Assembly (NCBI GenBank): GCA_002917075.1
Contig: NTMA01000010.1
Location: forward strand, 558,001 to 622,000
Direction: 5' to 3'
DNA length: 64,000 nucleotides
DNA from: Hawksworthiomyces lignivorus
Lineage: Eukaryota > Ascomycota > Sordariomycetes > Ophiostomatales > Ophiostomataceae
Below the pieces are notes generated by a model, which worked only from the letters and a program-made list of their open reading frames with translations, did no database searches and was not told where the DNA came from. Within the stretch, counting starts at the first letter, position 1. The number at the start of each line of letters is the position of its first letter. Below are positions 1 to 13,300 of this stretch, piece by piece. The translations under genes and the position numbers were made by a program.

Positions 1-2407
1 ATCGCAATAATCAATGCCATTATAATAACCCCGCATACAGACATGAAGACAATGGGAGCAAAGCATGCCGAGAAGGTGTGCTCTATCTTCCCCAGGTTTT
101 CATCGCTAGAACTGGCGGCATGGGTGGGTAGGATTTATTTTGGAGAAAGCGAACTACAGCGGCACACTGCATGTGCATAAAATACGATGCACCTGCTCCC
201 TGTGGCCTGGGGTAAAAGGCGGAGTGGGGGGTGCGGGAAAGCGTGGAGGGTTCAGGTATCCCTAGACTGAAAAGGGATGAAGATGGAGTAGGAAATGCCG
301 GCTCCTTCAAAAGTAGATCCTCTGCTTTAGGCTTTGGCCTACCAAGGCTTATCGACGGCTGCTGGTGAAATGAGCCCTTCGTTAGTCGCCTTCCAGCTAT
401 ACGACATGCATTGTATGGGTCATGCTTGGCTTTACGAGCAAAAAGATCCGTGAATATTGAGATTGCATATACGAAAAGTGCGTACTGCCACCTGTTCTGA
501 AGCAGCTATGAACGAGCATAACAATTTTCAAGTTTCTGGTTGACTCCTTCGTATTATCGAGACCTTCGATGGTATGCTCATCAATGCGTGCCTAATAGAA
601 GACTAGAAGGGGCTCCAGAAATTGCTTCTTTGTTTTCGTTTGGTTATCTTTCACATCACACAACTCATGTAAAATAGTGTAGTAGATGCAAGTTCTCTGA
701 AGATAAAAATAATAACTAAGATTAAAACATAGAAATAGAAAGCAAGAAATGCAAATGCTTTGTCCCGACCTTCAAAATGAATCCTATCATTTTGAACTCT
801 GCTGCCAAATTTTCTTTTCCTTCCGTCCCTTTTAGATTCTATCCTCATCGCCATATATAAAACAAATAGTAACAAAACGAGAATTGGGGCTTAAAAAACA
901 GAATATAGACACATGAACACGAAATACAGATAATAGACTGAGAAGGCGACAGGAATAAAATCAATGCAAAAAGATCAATGCAAAAATTCAACAAACAAGA
1001 AAGCCATTACAAAAAGAAAGAAGAAGAAAAAAGGAAATAGAACCAGCCTCTAAGAGCTCACCGGCCACATAACTTCGATACCATTTTTGGTATCGTGACC
1101 TGAGCATCCAGTTTGCGTCTTTGGCGTCTCGGCCATATTCCCGTTTCCTTTAGAATGCTGTACGGTATGCTCTGTCGTTTCTCGTTCGAATTCCGGGTTC
1201 TCTGTGATAATTTCCTGTCCTTCTCGAGCGGTATTTGCCGAACAGTTTTTTGTAAAGTAGATTTGAAGTCACAGTCTCCAAGTGCGAAGTGTTTCACCAT
1301 CAATGTCGTTTTTAGTTTCTTGCCGTTCCCGCCGTCCTGCCTTGCTGCCAGAGCTATCTTTTGATTAAAGCTCGACGTGGCTGGTATGTGATGGTAGTTC
1401 CGATCCCAGACTTTTTCTCCATGTCCCTTTTGTAGTCCAAAAATAAGTAGAATAAAACCAGCTCATGCATACACCAATGTTCAGTCTTTCGCAATTTCTT
1501 TTGCTCTCCGGTTCTCGTATGAGATACTGTTCCCTAGAAGGATTTTCTTCCCCTACTTGTCTATTTTCAGCCGATGAACGATGATTGATCGCTTCCTTTT
1601 GCTTGTCGCTAAATTGCCGTGTCCTGCTTGAATCTGTTGCTCATCTTTCCCGGTCACTTCGTTTTTCTTGATTTCAATAATAGGCGTCATATCTACCGTG
1701 TCTTTTAAAGTCGTATTCCTTGTTTGAGAGCGCGATCCCTGTATTTTGGAGTATCTTCCCAAAGCAAAAGGGGGGTGCTCTTAATTGAGGGGCGCAGGCC
1801 TCAGCTTCGAGGAAGAACTTCGCCAAAGACGGGAAATGCACGGGTTGCCGTTCCCGTCTATTCCGCGCAATCGGCTCGGTATTTCGTGACGACGGGATGT
1901 GGTAGATAACAGAGAGATGACAGCCCAGAGTGGTTTTGCAATCTAGGAAAATTATTAAAACAGGTGGATCAGTCGAATTAAACCACCCTTTCCCCAATAT
2001 AATTTTCCCTTTATTGTTGTTTCCTTTTCGCAGACAATTCGCGGTCGAATTCTCTGTTGATCCCTATGTGGTTTTGAACTTCTTTGCTCTTTTTAATAAA
2101 TGCTCCGCTATTTGGACCGTTCGTTATTTGGCTTGATAGAACCAATCGATTGTTTGCATAAGTTTGCCATGGATTCCTTTTCTCTCTCTGTTGATAAGGC
2201 TTATAGAGTTTCTGACTGCTGAGTTGATTATGTGCAGATACGAGATTTGTTACTGTGGAAAAGGCAAGACTCCCAAAGGACGTAAGATTAAAACGCAAGA
2301 AACGAGAGTGCCTGATAAAAGAAAGAAGGATATAGAGGAGGTGGTAATGAAGATAATTGCTGGCGGCCCGACAAATGCTGACGACAAATGCATTCACAAC
2401 GTTTCAC
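1..2407. other. Intergenic, no supported gene
   Basis: This AT-rich stretch lies downstream of the 3' end of the minus-strand Zn2Cys6 gene. It holds only short open frames, most lacking an ATG, on both strands. A T-rich and A-rich segment around 880-1040 looks like ordinary untranslated or spacer DNA. No tRNA, repeat family or domain-bearing frame was recognised. The left end of the window may hold 3' flank of a gene outside it. Confidence 0.6.
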
Positions 2408-4062
2408 CTATCGCCCAGTATAATACATGCTGGACGCAGCATGGCTCTCGCTGGATGGGGTTGCAGAGTGCTCGTTCGTCCATCCGACGTAAGCGTCCGC
2501 TGCATCATTCGGTTTGCTGTAGGAGTAGGGTTGCTGCCAACTGGCATAAGCTGGCGGTCCTGCGGCTCCAGCAGACAACGACACATGATGATCAAGTGTC
2601 GTTCCCGGAATGCTGTCAACGCCCGGAATGGTCGTCGTAATGGGAGACTGGTACATATCAGGCATCGACCCTGACTTGCGATCAAATGGGCGGCTAGAGT
2701 GGCCGCTTGTCATCTGAGAAATAGACGGGTACTGAGCGTGATGGTTGCTCATGGTGTCAGAGCCGAAAGAAAGAGATCGCGGCGGTGGCGGATACGACCA
2801 GCCCATGTCCTCACGTGAAGCAGATTCGGACTGAGGTGTCCACGTTGCTGATGGCGGCGGGGCGTGAGGCGTGTATGGCGAAAAGGCTGGGGTGATGGGC
2901 GACTCCTGGGGATACGACCTCCAGGTGGCATTCAGATCGCCCGGCTTCGATGAGCTTGGGCTGGCGTCGGCAGACATCCAGTTTGTCATGTTGCTATGAC
3001 CATATTCAAAGGAACGTCCACCAGAGGCGCCAGATGAAACTATGGCACAACGGTTAAGCAACTCCATTTCTTTCATCCGAACTCACTTAGTCGGAAAATA
3101 ACAACTCACTCTTCGGATCTGGGGAGAACGGCTCCGTACCGGACGGCTTCATAGAAGGAGGCGCCATAGTCTGGATCGAAGGCATGGTCAGCTGCTGGGA
3201 TTCTTGCTCCGGTCGGCCGCGAACATCGGGAACAGGGAGGCTATCAAGGCGGCTCCTGATAGGGGGTGCCATATTAGGTGGCGGCAGAGATGATGCTTGT
3301 GGTAGGCCTACCGAAGATCGAGATACAGAGTTCTTCCTGGTGTCTGGCGGCGGTTGTTGATCCACCGGGTAGAAGCTGCATTCTTTTTTAAGACGGATGC
3401 AGTTAACGCATCGTCCTTGAACATCGGCTGGTGAAGGAATGCACCGAATCTTGCGTCGGCGGCAGTGACCTTTTAGGAAAGCAAAGAAAGATCACATGTT
3501 AGACTTTTTGATTTATGTGATCAATTTACGCACAACTCTCCAAACCTGCGCATTTGAGGCTGATTGGTGCCCAAGCAACAAGAAAACCAGAAATCATTCT
3601 TGCCTCAATAGAAAAGAAAGAAGAAAAAAAAGACTTACCGCAAGCAACAGAGGTTCGATGGTAGCCAAGCTTGTTTCTTCTCTTCTCTGCGGCGAGACCG
3701 AGAGCGTGGTCTGGCTGGGGCACAACCTGTGGTTGCATATTCGCCTGTTGAGGTCTAACGACTGGTGTGGACAACGATCGCTTCAGCTTCATATTCAAAC
3801 TCTTGGACATGGAATCGCGGCGTTCTTTGGGTGACATGTGCGGATCTTGGCCGAGCCCGGAGGAATGGGGAATGCTAGAGTAATCTGCTGGCATGTATCC
3901 AGGTGGAGGAAGGGCTATGTCGGCGCCGTTTGGTGGCGGCGGGGGGTATTGGTATGACATTATGTCGGTCATCTGTCCTGATGATGCCACAGGCGCAACG
4001 GTTGTGCCGGATCCCCAATAGTCCAGTTTTGATTGGAGAGGTGGAGGGGCGACGACGGCCAT
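2408..4062 (-). CDS. Zn2Cys6 binuclear cluster transcription factor, 471 aa
   Basis: This is a predicted nuclear DNA-binding regulator. Three exons (4062-3639, 3469-3110, 3039-2408) sum to 472 codons including the stop, with introns of 169 and 70 nt bounded by GTAAGT and GTGAGT donors. The zinc cluster is CX2CX6CX10CX2CX6C at residues 141-172 (Cys141, 144, 151, 162, 165, 172), and intron 1 falls inside it. A basic KRRNKLGYHR stretch comes just before it and an SFYPVDQQPP stretch just after. The rest is low complexity, rich in Pro, Ser and Gln, with no fungal_trans middle domain, so the protein is short for the class. The start at 4062 gives the first ATG in frame with the cluster. The sequence around the cluster resembles a widely conserved filamentous-fungal family, but I cannot name the orthologue. 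The upstream leader is CT-rich and the next gene is 13.5 kb away. Confidence 0.88.
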
Positions 4063-4320
4063 GAACAGAATGCAACTCTTGTTGACAACTTACAGTGGAT
4101 GAGGGGTGATGTGATATCAGGGCGATATGAGAGAGAACGAGGAAAATAGTGTGAAGAGGAGGCGAGAGAGAGAAGCTAAAAAGAAAAGTAAAGAAGAGAG
4201 GAGTAGATGACGAATGATTATATCGAGAACTCGAAGAAGACGATAGGTTCATATAACAAAGATGAATGGAAAGAGAAGAAGAAGAAAAAAGAAAAGAAAA
4301 AAAAAAGAAAGGAAAAAGAT
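4063..4320 (-). promoter_or_regulatory. Pyrimidine-rich 5' leader of the Zn2Cys6 gene with overlapping uORF
   Basis: On the minus strand this segment is strongly CT-rich, as is common just upstream of fungal start codons. The plus-strand complement at 4262-4310 is almost pure purine. An ATG at 4252 opens a 125-codon frame that overlaps the main start at 4062 in another frame and ends at 3875. If the transcript begins upstream of 4252, this uORF would compete with the main start. No TATA box was identified with confidence. Confidence 0.4.
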
Positions 4321-7300
4321 GGATGGATGGAGGGACTTTATGAGGATATTATTGTTTCTGGTATTATAGTCAACCAGCTATTCCATCAATAAGAGTGCAG
4401 GGCTTTATGCTGATGAAATGCTGTAACAAAATGGCTTATAGCATTGCTTGCCTTGGTTCCAGACGCGACAGCAAGCCCTCCTTTTGCTCGGATGACTCTG
4501 GATATCGCCTGATATCAAACAACGAAACCGCCGGAGAAAAGAAGCAAGAATCAAGCAAGGAGGCCAAGTAAACAGCACTATAGAGCGTTTTAAAATGAAA
4601 GGAAAGAAGGGTCCAAAAAAAGAAAATCAACAGCAGACGTGGAGCTTTCCCGGACGAAGAAAAATAAGAGTGGTCGGGTGGAGGAAAATGAAGAACGATA
4701 ATAGCAAAATAATAAACACGCAAAGAAGAGAAGAGAGACAAAACGATAATAGAATCAATAAAAGGTAATTGAAGAGAGCAATAAGAGTTGTGATATTGGG
4801 GTAAAGAGGACAGGGTGAAGACAAAAGAGGCGAGGAGAAAACGGGCCGGCCAATGACAAGAAAAATGGGAACAGAATCAGAGATGGAAACCACAAAGCAA
4901 GAACGCGCGATGCTTGGTACGATGCTGACGAACGAAAAGATGAGAAATAAAGAGAGTCGCAGAACAGAGATGTCCAGCCAGCGGTACTGGGGGTGGGAAA
5001 AGTGTAGCGGGTACCAGGCAAATATGACTGGCAGTAGTTTGAAGTACTGCCGGTTTTGGTTCAACCTGGCGACGGCAGATGGTTGTTTGCAAGGAAAGGG
5101 AGTGTTCTAGAGGAAGGGGGTGTGTGTTGTCTGGCTGCGTGAATAGAAGTCCGGCTTATAAGCTCGTTGAAGAAAGCAAAAGTCGATTCAGAGAGCCACT
5201 CAAAAACACTTTGAGGTAGAAAGAATTTGGGAGGTAGATCACCTTGTTCCACGGAAAGACGGGGCGGCTGGGCGGCTTTTCTGTTTTGGCGGAAGAAGGC
5301 TGAGAGGTTCGCATGGGGAGTGTGAATATGTTGATCAGAAAATCAGGAGGAATAATAATTGAAGACCAGATGACAACGCTCTACGACGACGTAGAGGGCA
5401 AAAGGGAAAAAAGATGATGGATTCAATTGAAGCTGCTGCCGCTCTGTCCAATGCTTTACGTATTTTTAAGAGTTTCCCAGCAGTGGTCAGGCCGCATCAA
5501 CACCACACCAATCACTACGCGACTGCAGACTGTGTATGTTAAAAGTTGAAGGACGAGAAGCTGCTTCACCATTCTTCTATGTCTCCTGTGCTATCGCCTT
5601 CTGTGGTTTTCTTTTTTTAACACGGGGTTAGCCCACCGTATGCGTGGAGGACAAAGATATCGGAAGGGTAGTAGGCGCGTGCAATTGCACACCTAAAAAA
5701 ATTTGTTATCTTGAGAAATTGGCGTCTGACACCGCGGTCTGACAGTAGAATAGACACATGGAGAAAAATAACTACGCACGAAGAAGTACTAGAGCTGGTG
5801 TAGATTGACTGTAAGCAAGACAATCTTACAGGACTAGAAACATTGAAAAGAAGCCGGAAGATGGCCGATCCAGTGAGCATTAAGGGTCTGAAGAGGCAAG
5901 AAATGTGGACGACCGGACATAGGGGTAGGTTCGCCAGTCGAGTGACGAAATTCACGAGACAAAAAAAACCGAGGTTATTGTGGATATACTAAATAAAACG
6001 GAAGTTTTTTTTTTATCTTCAAGGGTGAGAGTATAGTGAGTGGATATACAAGTGGAATAGAAGTGAAGGAAAAGAGAGATACAAGCCGCAAGCATATGGA
6101 AATCCAAAACGAGGTACGCAAGTTATGAATCGAGAAAATAAGGAGAAACGGAAGAAGTCAGGATAAGAAGGAGAGAGGGTTCATGGAAGAGGCATCGAAC
6201 AAGTGGAGAATAACCTGTTGCAAAGAAGGTTGATGACGGAGAAGCGGTTATGTGGAGGAGTGAGAGAAGGACATAAAACCTAGAGCATAAGATTTGGGGT
6301 AGCTACTGCAAGGATGACCCTACTTCCTTTCTTTCATGGCAACCAAAAAAGGTCGAGAGAAATAGAAGTAAAAATAAGAATAAAATAACCCCAGCACCAA
6401 AGTCATTCAAGGGTTGCTCTCTCATTCAGGCACATAGCTCCTCAGCCCTCTTTTTTCCGCACTCTGGAACGCACTTCTTTGATTCGGAGCAAGTCCCGAC
6501 AAGCGGATGATTTGAGGAAGGGGTAGGGCGTGTAGGTAGAAAACTAGGTGTGGGAGGTGTCAAAGAGAGGAAAAGAAAAAAAAAGGGGAGGGGTGTTTGG
6601 TTGATGATGTGATGGGGGTTCGACAAGGAAAGACTTAATATGTGTGAAGTCCATGATTTGTTCCCAGTATTTGTGAATTTGTGGCTCCTACGACAGCTTT
6701 TTTCGAGATTTTCACCGTTGCAGTTAGGACAAGGAATTGAAAATAGTTTGGTGTACCTTGAAAATGGTGCTGAAAGGCAGAAAGAGAGCTTCTTTTTACC
6801 TTCTGCTACCCTTCTCTTTGTCGTAGTGGTATTAGGCACGGGCCTATAGAAGCTGGATAGTTGTTGGTCGTAAGAGTTGAACCAAAGAAATGAACACAGC
6901 AGCAAGCCGTTGGGAAGGTGAAATCAAAGTGGGATGTGGTCCCTGGTAAGCATGTTTGAAGGAAGGAAATCCTAGTGACGTGAAGGGGGTGGGTGTAAGA
7001 TGAAGTTGCAAGGAAGATGTCAACTGTGCACTACGGACATCGGTGTTACTGTCCCTTCGTGGGCATCTCTTGTATCTGCGCATCTAAATTGCCCCTGAAA
7101 AATGGAGGCATAGATCCTTTCAGATGTATTACCACTCCGAGGGTAATTGATCAAGTAAAGAGAGGAAATAAAGAAAAGCAACGTAGGAAAAGACATAGCA
7201 TTAGTTTGCAGCTACAGCTCGGATACAAGGTACGGGAATCGCACGCACGACCAAAAAAGGGAACGACCCGAGAAACCAGGACGGAAACAGACACAAACAA

Positions 7301-10300
7301 AGAGAACGGAAGAGGAAAAGCCTAAGCGACAGGGTAGACAACCATTTGCAGAGTCTCAAGGCAGGCTGAAGGTCAGTTACGGAGAGATGCTACATCAGAT
7401 CGGTATACGTATCTGGATGTTTGATGTCTTTGTAACCTTGATTCTCCCGCTTTTCTCCAACATCGTATATCTGCATGTCTATTTGTCAACAAGCCTTGAT
7501 ACTGGTTAGAAACGTGCACTAGATTGAATTTGCAGAATTATTTCCATGTTTAAGATGACTAGATGCATTGTTGTCTACTACTTTGGAGGGAAGGAAAAGA
7601 ATAAGTCTGACCCCCTTTTTTTTCTCATTGTTGGATAATGCACTTTTAACTTACACATGTGATAATGAGGAGGGCTGAAACGCCGTCGCTCGTGCTGCAT
7701 GTCGCATTTTCCTGTGGGGTTTTAGTTCGTGGGCTGCTTTTACCTCTTATCCCTACGTCCTGTTCTCTGGCTATGTGCTCCATATATGCAGTCTGTGAGT
7801 CTGTACAAGAAAGAAATAAAAAAGGCCTTGTGGTATTGAGCTCACAGGCATCTTCCGACGTTTTCATACTTCGTATTTCGTACGAGGTACATACATCTGT
7901 ACACAGATACGTGTTTCTACTCTGCAAGGGACCTTGTCACCCTCGGAGATTCCGGCCATGGGGTTAAAAGGCCACATGCAGGTGCGTGGAGGTCAAGCTA
8001 GGGGCTGAAGGAATGAAAAGAAGTCAAATAGAAGGGGGCTTTACTGAAAACGGCACTCTGTGGAAGTGTTCTAGTGTGTATTGCATAGAAAAATAGCCGA
8101 TTTGATGTACGTGTAATAAAGTCTATCTTTTTGCTAGCAGAAGCCGCAAGAGACTACGTCTGCAGCCAAAATAGCTCAGAACATTTTCCTGAGCGCAAAA
8201 CCCAGCACATGCGAGCACTGATTCACTATTACCCCTGTAAATCGAATTAGCCCGAAGAGAATATTTTCTCTTCGCTATTCCCTTTCTAAAGGCCTTTGTA
8301 TTCATTGAAACCCCATTTTCCTAAACGAAATAGCCTACTGGCGAGAAAAGGGTAAACCCCATGTTAGGGGTGTCTGATACGAGATTAGCTCATTGTCAGA
8401 CTTTTGCTAGGCTTGATCACAATATTGTGCTGCAGTACACTTCGCCTTTGTAAGAGCGCCTCGTCTCAGAATCTGAATCGTGTTGATTTTCTTGGCCATG
8501 CATCTTACAGATAACATGGCGTATTCTATGAGACACAGGTACTCTAGACCATGGCGTACTCATTGCCAAGTCGCTGTTGTTCTGGATAAATCTTGGCTGA
8601 AAATTCTCCGGGCCACTCTGCACAACAAATCTACAATACCAAAGCAAAATCTGCAATGTAAATTTATCATCGGTGTGGGGTGTGTACCTTGGTATTGCAA
8701 TCTAAGTACTGCTCGGGATTCCGGGCTTCTACGCCGTCAATTATTTCACTAGCACACACCCAGCATGATTTGGACATACGTAGTGTAGTAGAACGGCCAA
8801 GGCATTGGATATAGCGCTGTGGGTGTCGTATGTTAAACTGTAGGCTTGAGTTCTGTTCTCTAAAGCAATAGAAATCCAGAAATCAGATTCTTTCCGGATA
8901 GAGTGGCTGAATTTAACATTTGCCATTTCTCCTTTTAGCAGCTCAAAACAACACCAATATATAGCGAGACAAAGCTATGTTTGTTTGCGTGTATACAATA
9001 TATGCCATGTGTACTTACATTAAAAACGGCAATAGAACTCGGCTTTGCAATCTGTTGTTGGTTTCTTCCAATCTCAGTAACCTTCTAGAAGACTTTCCGT
9101 GGCTGCTTTTTTTTTTTTTTTGTAGGTCCAGGGGTGCAGAGTTTTAAAGCGAGCTCGAAACTCTGAAGCAGGAGTCGGAGAATACGAACCAAGAAAAGAG
9201 CAATTGAGTAGTTTACACGCTTTGTCGGACAAGAAAGTCAGGTCTGTTCGCGTGGGGATATCACTGTAAACTGTCCACTGTCCTGTTTGTGCAGGGGGGC
9301 TAGCTATACATGTGAAATTACAGTCGTCTTAACGCCTTATGGCTACAAAATGGTTCGAGTGAAGTTAAGAGAAAACAGAACTTGCTTCTCGATCATAATA
9401 CTAATTGCTATCAACAACAAGAGAACAAAAATAAATCAGAACGAGATATTAGAGGCTTCTAAAATCTTTCTATGAGTCCGAATTGGTCTCTATTATACCA
9501 CCAATTAGAATCTTCTCTTCTGATTTCCCTCGCCTTTTCATTCTTAATATATTCGATAATGGCTATGGGAAGAACGTCGGGTTTTCTCCGGTGATTGATA
9601 GGTTAATTATAGTACCACCTTTGTTTTGGCCTCAGTTACTGTTAAAAAAACATTCCTATTTGAGTGAGTGCAGCTCTGTGTTCGTGTGAAGGTCATAGAG
9701 AGCATTGGAGCTTCAGAACATGGTCGCTAAAAAATTAATAAAAAAAGAGCACGGCTCGCACGACCTGCTGAAGAGCCACGCGGCCGTGAAACTATTCGCC
9801 AAATAATGTGCCCAATAGTCTTATCATTTTATTGCCTCTGTTGTAATTCCCCATTTCCTGCTTTGTAGATTTGGACAAGACAGTTAGCCATGAAAATATA
9901 CTATCGTACTCCGTCAAAATTTGTAAATTTTATGGGAGATAAGTATAGTTGAAGCATAGACGAAGTACGGATTATTAAATCTTTTAAATTTGAAGTACTC
10001 AGTCTTAGATTAGAAGCAAGAAAGAGAGGATGTAATACCGGAAAGCGAGCATGGAAGTCAAATATTCGGTTGCTGCAGACAACAGACACACGTTGGTAAT
10101 GCTTGCTGTTTGCATTCTTTAATTCCAAATATCGAATCCCTCCAAATCCATTCAAGAGTAACACAGCTGGACTTATCAATATTCTACCTCGATAAAACGT
10201 ATTTTGTATCTCGTATATCTTGCGATGATTGGAAGTACCCAGTGTAGCCATACAACTTATAGGTTACTAGCGACCCCACCGACGTGCTCTTTATTTTTGA

Positions 10301-13300
10301 ATATGTTTTGTCTACTTCAATATTGTCCGAAAAAGTAATGCCTCCTTACTCTTTACGATTAAGAATAGATGCCCAGAAGCTACATCAATTCATGGATAAT
10401 ATGACTCGTCCGCGACCTCTATTTGGGTAAAGGAGAGAAATGAGAAGAGGGAATAAAATGCTATTCTTGACGTTGTTTACAAATTAGAAGGCTTCGTCCC
10501 TCAGACACAAAAAGTTTTGAGGCTGCTCATAACTATTCCTAGTAATAAATGGAAGAAATGAGAGCTTCCGGAGCAACTGATAATCGAGAAAGGTGAACGT
10601 TTCTGTCGCTCGCACCGGACTCTCAGGCAGTGTGTTCTCCAATATGTAATGGCGTAAACACCAATATCTACAGTAGGTGCATACAAGCCTTAAGGCAATG
10701 CCTTAAGGAGAATACGCCACAGGATCTTGATGTTCTCAGTTCCAACGCATTGGTAAAATGGATGGCACCACATATGCGGAGACTCGCTATTGTGATGCAC
10801 ATTGCTAAAACAAGTGAGTACGAAAGCAACTGCAAAATGCAGCTGTGTCAAAGATGTCTTTTGCGCCTAGCAGCCGACATCGCTTCCGAGCAGAGACTGC
10901 CTGGAAAATGACATACCTACTCTTTGGAAGTCAAGAATATATTACATTCACAGCCTCTTTAGCTGTGTAGCGGAATAATAACTCCGACGCCCCGGCATCT
11001 GCAAACACCGGAAAGACGTAAAGGAAGTAATTGCTCCGCACGCATATAACAGCAATGAAGTGAACATGTCGACTTCTGGGGGCAGGGTTGCCTATGTAGG
11101 TTTTTTTGTAGATTCTTTTTCTTCTAGTCTTAAAATTCCTTTTTGAAACTTGGGATGAACGTCGAAGAGCTCGTTGCACCCCTTCTTTTCTCCAGTTAAA
11201 TACGTAATAGAAGGCTAGTTAGAAAGTCAAGACCCGTTAAAAAAGACAAAATGGAAATTTGCTTGGGCGATCGTAGTTCTATTCCACTGCGGGTTAGGTA
11301 GTAATGGGGTAAGACGGGGGGAGCGGACGGCGGGCGGGCAGTGCCAGGGGAGATCGCAAAAGGGAAATAGACTGACCAGGATTCAAAATAGTTCATCGTA
11401 TGTGTCTTCGCTTTGCCGTGTCTTCTGTACTTGTTCCGTGTTTGGAGTAATGGTTCGTGTTTTCCCACACACAATACACGTGGAAGAACCGTTGTGTACA
11501 GTGTTTGTATGTCGGGTTGGTCCACCCCAAACTTCCCGTCCCTCACTACCCCAGAGAATTTGGAGAAACAAAATCCGAAGATTGCTAATATGTATTGCTG
11601 AATATCACGGTTAATTTCAAGCTTGTGTTAGAAAAGGGATTACAGTGGCGAGAGGTTAGTTATGTCTAGGAAAGAAGCCAAGTGCAAAAACAAATCGAAG
11701 GGGCAGCAAGATACAGTAAAGGGAGTTGATTCGATGCGATGTTCAACGAGGTTCAAGATTAAACAGGTAAAAAAGACGCCGATGATTAGAACATGAAAAC
11801 AAGAGGGGACCAAAAAAAAAAGTTGAGATGAACCACGAAGCAAGTTTGTCCATGCAGTTTCAAATGGATGGAACAGGCAAAAGACGAGACTGCGGAGAAG
11901 AGAAGGAGAAGAAGCCTCAGAGAAGCACATCTTTTTTGATCCACACCACTCACACGCGAGTACAAGCATTGTTGCAGGGGTTGCTGCTTGTCATATTTGG
12001 TTTTTATTTATTGTATTTCTTTCTGTTTGTGGTTCATACATCGGCTGTTTGATTGTCTCGTTGTGTATCATTACGAAAGTAGCCAAAAAAGAAAATTAAT
12101 AGTCCATTATTTTCCTCTCCAAATCAGCCAAAATGGGTTGATCATGAAGAGAAAATCTAGAGATCAAAAGCTACTTGCCAGAGAATTGACTGCTACGACC
12201 ACTTAATTTGTTTCGCCTCGCCTTGCGCTCCTAGGTCGCCACCGTGGTAGTCGAGTCCTTGGGGGAGACAAAGCGTCTGTCTTGGAAATGTGAGGCTCGA
12301 CCATTTCGAAGAGGCCATTAGGAAAAAATATCTGACCATATATTGTTATTGAAATATACGATGTATGAGGTCCAGCCAAGCCAAGACAGAATGCCCTCTG
12401 CGCATTTTCGTTGGCGGACCGGATAGAGGCACTCTCCGGCACTCTTGCCACAACGACCAAACAAAACGAAATTTGGAGGGTTTTGCTTCGCTCCTCCGTA
12501 TTTTAGCGATGACAATGCAACGTCTCCTACGCCTACAAGTATTCACACAGAAAAGAGCGTGGCTCGTCCATGTGTATGTAGTCCTGTTTGTTCCGGTTCC
12601 ATCCAGCCTCGGCGCATCTTCAATGCGTGCCTTCCACGTGTAGTGTATGTGCGTGTGTGCGTGTGCGTGTGATGGCTCACAGACGGTGTTGAATAGATTG
12701 TGCTACGAGACATATACACGGACAGACAAAAGCAAGGAACCATGCATGAGAATAAGTTGAGCCTACTTTCTTCAAACAATGCGCGAACAATTAGAGTCTG
12801 GTGGTTCGTTAATATCCATGTAACTTAAAAAGTATGCGAAGTGTTCCAAGGGATAACGCAATACTCGTTCACACGCTAAGCAGCAAGTGTGTACTGAGCA
12901 GCCAACACTGTAATAGATAAAGGTTATTATTGCAGATTCTCTCGGCCAAACTCTTGATCCTCTGGTTCAGGCAGATTGAGAGAAGCACCGAAAGACAGCC
13001 CGCTCCCGGGCTTGGTTGAAACAAATGCAATATACACGCACGTGTGCTTTTTTAGACATGGAGGAACGAAGGACGAAACAGGGGAGAGGGAGTAGCCAGA
13101 AGAAATGCCAAGATACGACGAGCAAATTGATGTAGGCCGAAAATAAAACTGCCATTTACTTCTTGATCCTTTTCCCGTTGTTTTCGGTAGCCAGAGTGGT
13201 TCTTTGTCGAATTTTACGAGTCGGCAGGTTTGGACTGCTTGCTCAAGGCAGACTTCAAGCATGTCGAGATACCCGTATTCCGTACCGAGTACCCACGCCA

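Noticed and set aside
1180..1200. GTTCGAATTCC, like a tRNA B box
   Set aside because: The flanking bases do not form a T-stem, and no acceptor stem or A box fits at the right distance.
8417..8752. Repeated CATGGCGTA(T/C)TC phrases suggesting a tandem repeat
   Set aside because: Only two short imperfect copies about 37 bp apart; not enough for a repeat call.
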